A stretch of DNA of 11,947 bases, taken from GCA-002713455 sp964428745 (GTDB lineage Bacteria > Fidelibacterota > Marinisomatia > Marinisomatales > TCS55). Numbering within the stretch: the first letter of the stretch is position 1; each line of letters starts with the position of its first letter. Of the stretch, positions 6,900 to 11,947 are shown piece after piece. The DNA lies in the NCBI GenBank assembly GCA_964428745.1, contig CAYRYZ010000040.1:1-11947 (forward strand). The letters run 5' to 3'. Both the position numbers and the translations under genes were made by a program. Under the pieces are notes generated by a model that was not told the origin of the DNA, made no database searches, and saw nothing but the letters and a program-made list of their open reading frames with translations.

Positions 6900-6974
6900 C
6901 GGGGTGTAGCGCAGCCCGGTTAGCGCAGGTCGTTCGGGACGACGAGGTCGGAGGTTTAAATCCTCTCACCCCGA
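6900..6974 (+). tRNA. tRNA-Pro (anticodon CGG), with structural deviations
   Basis: The cloverleaf folds with a perfect seven-pair acceptor stem (6900-6906 with 6967-6973) and discriminator A6974. The D arm is GCGC/GCGC (6909-6912 with 6923-6926). The anticodon loop is TTCGGGA (6933-6939) with CGG at 6935-6937, reading CCG. The variable loop has five bases and the T stem (6950-6954 with 6962-6966) includes one G-U pair. CCA is not encoded. Two departures stand out. The first anticodon-stem pair is G6928 opposite G6944, leaving four pairs. The T loop reads TTTAAAT, so the near-invariant C56 is U, weakening the G19-C56 elbow contact. It may be functional but relaxed, or carry an error. It sits 53 bases after the YqaA-like gene and 35 before leuS. 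Confidence 0.9.
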
Positions 6975-7009
6975 CGCAATCGTTAAAATTAGGTTTAAAA
7001 CCTGGAATA

Positions 7010-9427
7010 ATGGCATATAATCATAAAAATATCGAAAAAAAATGGCAGGATTATTGGGAATCCAATAAGGTCTTTAAAACTACTGATGATAGCGATAAGC
7101 CAAAATACTATGTTTTAGATATGTATCCGTACCCATCTGGCGCTGGACTTCATGTAGGTCATCCTCTAGGATATATTGCTACAGATATTATAGCCCGTTT
7201 TAAGCGTCATAAAGGTTTCAATGTACTTCATCCTATGGGTTGGGATGCTTTTGGTCTCCCAGCAGAGCAATATGCCATTAAAACAGGTACCCACCCATCG
7301 AAAACCACTCGTGAAAATGTAATAAATTTTAAAAGACAAATTAAAATGTTAGGTTTTTCATATGATTGGGATCGTGAAATAAATACAACCGATCCTGATT
7401 ATTATAAATGGACTCAGTGGATATTTCTTCAATTATATAAAAAGGGTCTAGCCTATGAAGCAGAGGTGCCTGTCAATTGGTGCCCTGAATTAAAAGCTGT
7501 TCTTGCTAACGAAGAAGTTGTTGATGGGAAATCTGACATAGGTGGTCATCCTGTTTTACGTGTTCCAATGCGGCAATGGATGTTGAAAATTACTGATTAT
7601 GCCGAATCTCTACTAGACGGCCTAGATGACCTTGATTGGCCTCACAGTGTAAAAGAATTGCAAAGAAATTGGATTGGACGATCTGAAGGTGCACATATTG
7701 ATTTTGAAGCGCCATCTATCAAGGAGCATATAAGAGTATTTACCACTCGTCATGATACATTATTTGGAGCAACGTACATGGTTATTGCTCCTGAACACCC
7801 CTTGGTTAGTAAATTGGTAACTGATGGGAAAAAAGAAGCAGTAGAGAAATATATAGATGAAGCATCTAATAAATCCGATTTAGATCGAACGGATCTCAAT
7901 AAGGACAAAACTGGTGTATTTTTAGGAGATTATGCTATAAATCCAGTTAATAACGCAAAGATGCCTATTTGGATATCTGACTACGTAATTATGGGTTATG
8001 GAACAGGTGCCATTATGGCTGTACCAGGCCAAGATCAGAGAGATTGGGATTTTGCGAAAAAATTTGACTTAAATATTATTAGAACAGTAGAAACGAACGA
8101 TAAGTTTAATGGTGAAGCGTACTCTGGTGATGGTCCAGCTATTAATAGCGATTTTTTAGATGGACTATATATCGCAGATGCAAAAGAAAAGATTATTAAA
8201 TGGTTGGAAGAAGAGAATAAAGGAGAGAGAGCAGTCCAATACAAATTACGTGACTGGCTTTTTTCCCGCCAAAGATATTGGGGCGAACCAATTCCGATCA
8301 TTCATAAAGATGGAAAACCCGTTCCGTTGGATGAATCTGAACTTCCATTGGAATTACCTGAAATAGATAAATATGAACCTAGTGGCACAGGAGAATCTCC
8401 TTTAGCAAATATAAATGAATGGGTTGAGGTAAGAGGTGCAAATAAAGAAATAATAGGACTTAGAGAAACAAATACTATGCCACAGTGGGCTGGGTCATGT
8501 TGGTATTATTTAAGGTTTATAGATCCCATTAATCCTGAAAAAGGTTGGGACACTCAAAAAGAAAAATACTGGATGCCAGTAGATTTATATATTGGAGGAG
8601 CTGAGCACGCAGTCTTACATTTATTATATTCACGGTTTTGGCACCACGTATTGTATGATTTAGAATTAGTGTCCACAAAAGAACCGTTTAAAAAATTATT
8701 TAACCAAGGAATGATATTAGGCTCAGATGGTGTAAAAATGAGTAAATCACGTGGAAATGTGATCAATCCTGATGATACGGTTGATATTTATGGATCGGAT
8801 TCATTAAGAATTTATGAGATGTTTATGGGACCTCTGGATAAGGGAAAACCATGGAGCACAAGCGGATTGCAGGGCTGTTCTCGATTTATTAAGAAACTGT
8901 GGGGAATTTTAGTAGATGATGATGGCAATATATCTAAAAATATAACAGATATTGAATCTGATAAAAAAACTAACCAATTGTTACATCAGATGATAAAGAA
9001 AGTATCAAATAACTTACGAAAACTCCATTTTAATACTTGTGTTTCTGAATTCATGATATTTACAAACCATATTCAAAAGCTTGATGAGGTTAATCGTGAA
9101 TTAATAAAAACATTTATAATACTTATAAATCCGTTCATGCCGCATTTAGCACAAGAATTATGGGAACTTAGTAATGAAAACAATGAATTGTCATACGAAC
9201 CTTGGCCAAAATATGATAATCAATTAACACAATTAGATACTATTAAAATTGCCGTTCAAATAAATGGAAAACGGCGTTCTGAAATTGATATTTCTCCAAA
9301 TGATTCTGAATCAGAAGTGATAAACAAAGCTAAGAATGATGATAAAGTTTCTATATTTATTGAGAGCAAGGAGATAATTAAAGAAATCTATGTTCATCAA
9401 AAGATAGTAAATCTCGTTATTAAATAA
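7010..9427 (+). CDS. leuS: leucyl-tRNA synthetase
   Basis: This complete 805-residue class I synthetase charges tRNA-Leu in the cytoplasm. The ATP-binding HVGH motif is at 48-51 (in YPYPSGAGLHVGH) and KMSKS at 576-580. Other family landmarks are WCPELKAVLANEEV of the zinc-like insertion, RDWLFSRQRYWGEPIPI, AGSCWYYLRF and YIGGAEHAVLHLLYSRFWH. The CP1 editing domain has the threonine-rich motif at 245-250, reading TTRHDT instead of the usual TTRPDT, and the universal editing Asp at 342 in PGQDQRD, where E. coli has PGHDQRD. Length is close to Bacillus-type enzymes and shorter than the usual Bacteroidetes form. The C-terminal domain is present (KIAVQINGKRR). The ATG at 7010 has only a weak CTGGA upstream. 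The gene lies 35 bases after tRNA-Pro and could share its promoter. Confidence 0.98.
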   Translation: MAYNHKNIEKKWQDYWESNKVFKTTDDSDKPKYYVLDMYPYPSGAGLHVGHPLGYIATDIIARFKRHKGFNVLHPMGWDAFGLPAEQYAIKTGTHPSKTTRENVINFKRQIKMLGFSYDWDREINTTDPDYYKWTQWIFLQLYKKGLAYEAEVPVNWCPELKAVLANEEVVDGKSDIGGHPVLRVPMRQWMLKITDYAESLLDGLDDLDWPHSVKELQRNWIGRSEGAHIDFEAPSIKEHIRVFTTRHDTLFGATYMVIAPEHPLVSKLVTDGKKEAVEKYIDEASNKSDLDRTDLNKDKTGVFLGDYAINPVNNAKMPIWISDYVIMGYGTGAIMAVPGQDQRDWDFAKKFDLNIIRTVETNDKFNGEAYSGDGPAINSDFLDGLYIADAKEKIIKWLEEENKGERAVQYKLRDWLFSRQRYWGEPIPIIHKDGKPVPLDESELPLELPEIDKYEPSGTGESPLANINEWVEVRGANKEIIGLRETNTMPQWAGSCWYYLRFIDPINPEKGWDTQKEKYWMPVDLYIGGAEHAVLHLLYSRFWHHVLYDLELVSTKEPFKKLFNQGMILGSDGVKMSKSRGNVINPDDTVDIYGSDSLRIYEMFMGPLDKGKPWSTSGLQGCSRFIKKLWGILVDDDGNISKNITDIESDKKTNQLLHQMIKKVSNNLRKLHFNTCVSEFMIFTNHIQKLDEVNRELIKTFIILINPFMPHLAQELWELSNENNELSYEPWPKYDNQLTQLDTIKIAVQINGKRRSEIDISPNDSESEVINKAKNDDKVSIFIESKEIIKEIYVHQKIVNLVIK

Positions 9428-9483
9428 TTAAGACTGATAGTAGTTTTTTTATTTAATCAACATATAGGTAGTAGATGTATATT

Positions 9484-9520
9484 TATAATATATGAACTAT
9501 TATACATAACATATATTATA
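9484..9520. repeat. perfect 11-bp AT-rich inverted repeat between convergent genes
   Basis: TATAATATATG (9484-9494) is exactly complementary in reverse to CATATATTATA (9510-9520), with a 15-base spacer. It sits 56 bases after the leuS stop and its right arm covers the stop of the minus-strand TrkA-C remnant, so it lies where two transcripts meet. The hairpin has only one G-C pair, so it is a weak candidate for a bidirectional terminator; a dimeric repressor site or chance in AT-rich DNA are alternatives. A T-run at about 9444-9450 lies upstream of it, not after it as a leuS intrinsic terminator would require. Confidence 0.4.
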
Positions 9521-9657
9521 GATCATTTATTGCATTTTCCCTGAATTCAGATAACTGATCATTAGGACCTATTAAAATAATCTTTGAATCAGACTCAATT
9601 AATTCATTAAGTCCAGGATTTAGCTTAGTATTTGTTTTATTCTGTATCAATTATCAT
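9516..9657 (-). pseudogene. TrkA-C (RCK C-terminal) remnant with apparent frameshift
   Basis: On the minus strand, 9650-9516 is an open frame of 44 residues ending at TAA. It contains LNPGLNELIESDSKIIL and IGPNDQLSEF, the pattern of the end of a TrkA-C domain (Pro, acidic pair, hydrophobic strand, Gly, then a helix after a D/N-Q-L turn). No normal gene start exists in that frame: it opens after a TAA at 9653-9651 and could only begin with TTG at 9650. Just upstream, an AAAGGA and an ATG at 9657 look like a real translation start but lie one base out of frame, reading MIIDTE then stop. I infer a truncated, frameshifted remnant of a potassium channel or Trk-type protein. A short standalone TrkA-C peptide is the alternative. 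It follows the cutA stop by six bases. Confidence 0.4.
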
Positions 9658-9663
9658 TATCCT

Positions 9664-9978
9664 TTATTTTAGATTATCTTTCATCCATTTAAGATACTCA
9701 TTACTTCCATCATCAATATTTATTACAAGAATTTCAGGTAATTCATAAGAATGATTTTTTTTAATTAATTTTTCAATAGAAGATTTATATTTTATATCTG
9801 TCTTTATCATTAATTGAAATTCAGATTCAGACTCAAGTTTTCCTTGCCAATAATATAATGATTCTTCAATTGGAATGATATTGACGCATGCCGCTAGTTT
9901 ATTATTAATAATTCTTTTAGCTAAGCTCTTTGCATTTTCTTTATTGTCTATGGAAGTATAAATAACAATAGGATTCAT
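9664..9978 (-). CDS. cutA: CutA1 divalent-cation tolerance protein
   Basis: This 104-residue protein matches the small trimeric CutA1 fold over its whole length. Visible landmarks are IVIYTSIDNKENA (4-16), LAACVNI with Cys31, YYWQGK (42-47), FQLMIKT (54-60), and HSYELPEILV (76-85) with the conserved His-x-Tyr and Pro-Glu. CutA is named for copper tolerance in E. coli, but its wider role is unsettled, and it forms very stable cytoplasmic trimers. I start at ATG 9978, which gives the usual family length. An in-frame TTG at 10023 would add 15 residues (DSFADSYPSDVNFN) not typical of the family. Neither start has a convincing Shine-Dalgarno site. A TrkA-C remnant follows six bases after the stop; upstream lies a tRNA-Arg on the other strand. 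Confidence 0.93.
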   Translation of the reverse strand: MNPIVIYTSIDNKENAKSLAKRIINNKLAACVNIIPIEESLYYWQGKLESESEFQLMIKTDIKYKSSIEKLIKKNHSYELPEILVINIDDGSNEYLKWMKDNLK

Positions 9979-10032
9979 ATTAAAATTTACATCTGATGGA
10001 TAACTGTCAGCAAAAGAATCCAATAGTTTGGC

Positions 10033-10038
10033 TATAAT
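10033..10038 (+). promoter_or_regulatory. possible -10 element for tRNA-Arg
   Basis: A perfect TATAAT lies 35 bases before the mature tRNA-Arg 5' end, which would give a leader of about 28 bases for RNase P to remove. No good -35 box is seen about 17 bases upstream, and the DNA is AT-rich, so this is a weak call. Confidence 0.22.
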
Positions 10039-10073
10039 AGATACAAAAAAAAGTTTTAATTTATATTTTACTT

Positions 10074-10147
10074 GCGCCCGTAGCTCAGCTGGATAGAGCG
10101 TTAGATTCCGGTTCTAAAGGCCGGGGGTTCGAATCCTCCCGGGCGCA
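10074..10147 (+). tRNA. tRNA-Arg (anticodon CCG)
   Basis: The cloverleaf is canonical. The seven-pair acceptor stem is GCGCCCG (10074-10080) with CGGGCGC (10140-10146), and the discriminator is A10147. The D stem is GCTC/GAGC. The anticodon stem TTAGA/TCTAA encloses loop TTCCGGT, with CCG at 10108-10110, reading CGG. The variable loop has five bases, and the T arm is GGGGG/CCTCC with loop TTCGAAT. CCA is not encoded. It is on the plus strand between two minus-strand genes: its 3' end lies five bases from the stop of kmo, so unterminated transcription would run antisense into that gene. No terminator hairpin is visible between them. Confidence 0.95.
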
Positions 10148-10152
10148 CTTTA

Positions 10153-11469
10153 TTAGTTAATGAAATTATTAACTATAGTGCTATCAATTGTTTCACCTGT
10201 TGGATCAAGCTCTAACAGAGTATTTAATAATTTATATTGTTTCTCACCCTTCTTATAAACTTCAGAATAAGGTTTTTCGCTAAAAGAAACCATTGAATAT
10301 CTTGGAATAAACTTGTTTGGAATCCTTTGTTCAAGGGCGAATTCTAATTTTCTTTGAGCTTGATATTTTGATTTATTTACAGAATCACGCATTTCCTCAT
10401 AATTTTCTATAGCCATATCCGCGATTGCGTGACCATTTTTAACATGTTGATTTGAAAAAGAAGAAAATATCTTTTTCCAATTATTTTTATATTTCTTAAT
10501 TAATTGATTTAATATTGTACAATCTTGAAAAGAAGCATTCATTCCTTGACCAAAAAAAGGAACGATTGCATGAGCCGCATCTCCTATTAATGCTGCGCTT
10601 TCATCGAAATGCCATGGATTTAAATATATAGTTGCAAGTTCACCAATAGGATTGTTGATAAATTCCCCATGAAGTGATGGTATAAGCTCCAAAACATCAG
10701 CAAAATGTGTTTTAAATAGCTTTGTCACATCATTCTCAGATTCTATGGTTTCAAAGCTAGTATCGCCTAGTGTCGGCATAAATAATGTACAAGTAAATGA
10801 TTTATCCATATTTGGAAGTGCTATAAGCATAAAATTTCCTCGTGGCCAAATATGTAATGCATGAGGCTCTATTCTGAATCCATTTGATGATGGTGGTATA
10901 GTTAATTCTTTATAGGCATGTCCCAAAGGTTTCTTGACATATTTTGCATTTGTTTTATTAATCATTTCATTTCTTAAAGCTGAAGAAGATCCATCGCATC
11001 CAATCACTCGTGTAAAAGATTTTTTATTACTATTATTAAAGAATAAAAGTTTTTTACTTAAATCAACACCTGTTAGATCATGATCAAAAAAGAATTGAAC
11101 TTTATCTGTCTCTTCAGCCACTGTAATTAATTTTTTATTTAATTCTGCACGTGATATAGAATAGATAACTTCATCATTTCTTTGTCCATATGGCTGAAGA
11201 GAGGTTTTGCCATCTAGGTCATGTATCATTCGCCCTTTCATAGGTATCATCAAAGGTTTGATTTCTTCATATACGCCAACTTCTTTAAGTGCTCTTATCC
11301 CTCTTATCGATAGTGCCAAATTAATGGACCTTCCTGCAGGAATATTTTTTATCCTCATATCACGTCGTTTTTCGTATATATCTACGTTGTATCCATGGTG
11401 AGTTAAATATGTTGCCATTAAAGGTCCTGAAAGACCAGCTCCAATTAAAGTGATTTTATTATTATGCAT
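10153..11469 (-). CDS. kmo: kynurenine 3-monooxygenase
   Basis: This 438-residue FAD-dependent aromatic hydroxylase converts L-kynurenine to 3-hydroxykynurenine using NADPH and O2. The FAD Rossmann motif GAGLSG is at 10-15 with the ribose-binding Glu33 at the strand end. The family block GRSINLALSIRG (46-57) is followed by the SISRAEL segment (104-110), the GCDGSSSALR motif (157-166), HIWPRG (206-211), and the second FAD motif GDAAHAIVPFFGQGMN (296-311) that closes over the flavin and marks kynurenine monooxygenases. Length fits bacterial members. Its ATG at 11469 overlaps the end of kynU by eight bases, so the pair is translationally coupled in the order kynU-kmo. The pathway would supply 3-hydroxyanthranilate for quinolinate and NAD; the later enzymes are not in the window. 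Confidence 0.96.
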   Translation of the reverse strand: MHNNKITLIGAGLSGPLMATYLTHHGYNVDIYEKRRDMRIKNIPAGRSINLALSIRGIRALKEVGVYEEIKPLMIPMKGRMIHDLDGKTSLQPYGQRNDEVIYSISRAELNKKLITVAEETDKVQFFFDHDLTGVDLSKKLLFFNNSNKKSFTRVIGCDGSSSALRNEMINKTNAKYVKKPLGHAYKELTIPPSSNGFRIEPHALHIWPRGNFMLIALPNMDKSFTCTLFMPTLGDTSFETIESENDVTKLFKTHFADVLELIPSLHGEFINNPIGELATIYLNPWHFDESAALIGDAAHAIVPFFGQGMNASFQDCTILNQLIKKYKNNWKKIFSSFSNQHVKNGHAIADMAIENYEEMRDSVNKSKYQAQRKLEFALEQRIPNKFIPRYSMVSFSEKPYSEVYKKGEKQYKLLNTLLELDPTGETIDSTIVNNFIN

Positions 11470-11947
11470 TAATGGAGTCTTTTAAAATTTCAACTACATT
11501 AAATATATCTAAATAGGTATTAAATAAAGGATGTGGTGCAAACCTCATGACATTTGGCTCGCGCCAATCGCATACTACCCCCTTTTCAGTTATAGATATA
11601 AAGGTTGAATGTCCATTTGGCACTATAAGAGAAAGTTGACAACCATGTTCATTAGGGGTAATAATTTTAATTTGTGGCAGGTTTTCTTTAATTAGATAAG
11701 CTAGATAATTTGATATTAGTTGCCCTTTTTTACTTACTTTATCCATTCCAACTTTGTCAAAAATATCCATCGATGCAATTAAGGGAGCCATGCCAAAGAT
11801 AGGCGCATTACTTATTTGCCAACTCTCAGCAGTATCGATTGGTTTAAAATTACGATTCATTTCGAAACGCGTTGATTTGTCATTTCCCCACCACCCTTCA
11901 AGTCTTGGTCCATTCCATTTATGATGTTTTTCATGAATAAATATTCC
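11462..11947 (-). CDS. kynU: kynureninase, C-terminal part (runs off the window edge)
   Basis: An open frame of 161 residues continues to the right edge, so the N-terminal part with the PLP lysine is outside. The visible part is the end of the fold-type I PLP enzyme kynureninase, which cleaves 3-hydroxykynurenine (or kynurenine) to 3-hydroxyanthranilate (or anthranilate) and alanine. Diagnostic motifs are GWWGN (residues 18-22 of the visible part), TRFEM (26-30) and SWQISNAPIF (42-51), with the conserved Asn of the ISN motif that contacts the substrate. Many homologues read GWWGH or GWFGH; here the last residue is Asn. An internal ATG at 11860 is not the start, because the conserved GWWG block lies upstream of it. 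The stop overlaps the kmo start by eight bases. Confidence 0.94.
   Translation of the reverse strand, partial: GIFIHEKHHKWNGPRLEGWWGNDKSTRFEMNRNFKPIDTAESWQISNAPIFGMAPLIASMDIFDKVGMDKVSKKGQLISNYLAYLIKENLPQIKIITPNEHGCQLSLIVPNGHSTFISITEKGVVCDWREPNVMRFAPHPLFNTYLDIFNVVEILKDSINA

Noticed and set aside
9979..10023. TTG-initiated 15-residue extension of CutA
   Set aside because: The core family begins at ATG 9978; the extension has no family match and no ribosome binding site.

Overview
The window is an AT-rich chromosomal segment of a bacterium with compact genes, many lipoproteins and few strong Shine-Dalgarno sites. Several starts have no recognisable one; clear ones precede the first gene, the membrane cupin and the FKBP gene. 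A kynureninase/kynurenine 3-monooxygenase pair (aerobic tryptophan-to-NAD route), many exported proteins of the FCB-group type and a short 805-residue LeuRS (Bacteroidetes enzymes are normally much longer) suggest an uncultivated marine FCB-group lineage such as Marinimicrobia/SAR406. This placement is inference; no taxonomic marker was compared.

Layout. Positions 1-4676 (+) are an accessory, envelope-oriented stretch: a small hypothetical cytoplasmic protein; a secreted sialidase-like protein with four Asp-boxes; a run of small envelope genes (two-TM protein, lipoprotein, a second two-TM protein with a non-ATG start, and a four-TM protein fused to a cupin); a secreted pentapeptide-repeat protein of about 59 repeats; and a Rid-family lipoprotein. 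A lipoprotein FKBP-type prolyl isomerase (4705-5424, -) converges on this block. Diverging from it is a coupled pair: a membrane-anchored DUF2914 protein and a YqaA/DedA-type membrane protein. Then come tRNA-Pro(CGG) and leuS (+). After leuS an AT-only inverted repeat marks the convergence with a minus-strand block holding cutA and, just downstream of it, a broken TrkA-C (RCK C-terminal) remnant. tRNA-Arg(CCG) (+) separates cutA from the kynU-kmo operon (-), whose kynU runs off the right edge.

How the genes work together. Only kynU-kmo is a clear pathway unit: Kmo hydroxylates kynurenine and KynU cleaves 3-hydroxykynurenine to 3-hydroxyanthranilate, the precursor of quinolinate and NAD. LeuRS, the tRNAs, CutA and FKBP are household functions. 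The left third is a set of exported or membrane proteins of unknown purpose.

I found no CRISPR array, transposase, phage gene or recognisable defence operon. The most unusual items are the aberrant tRNA-Pro, the frameshifted TrkA-C remnant, the membrane-cupin fusion among tiny membrane genes, the exported Rid protein and the pentapeptide gene with Leu codon use unlike its neighbour. No stretch longer than about 300 bases lacks a gene; the largest gap (9428-9663) holds the inverted repeat and the TrkA-C remnant.
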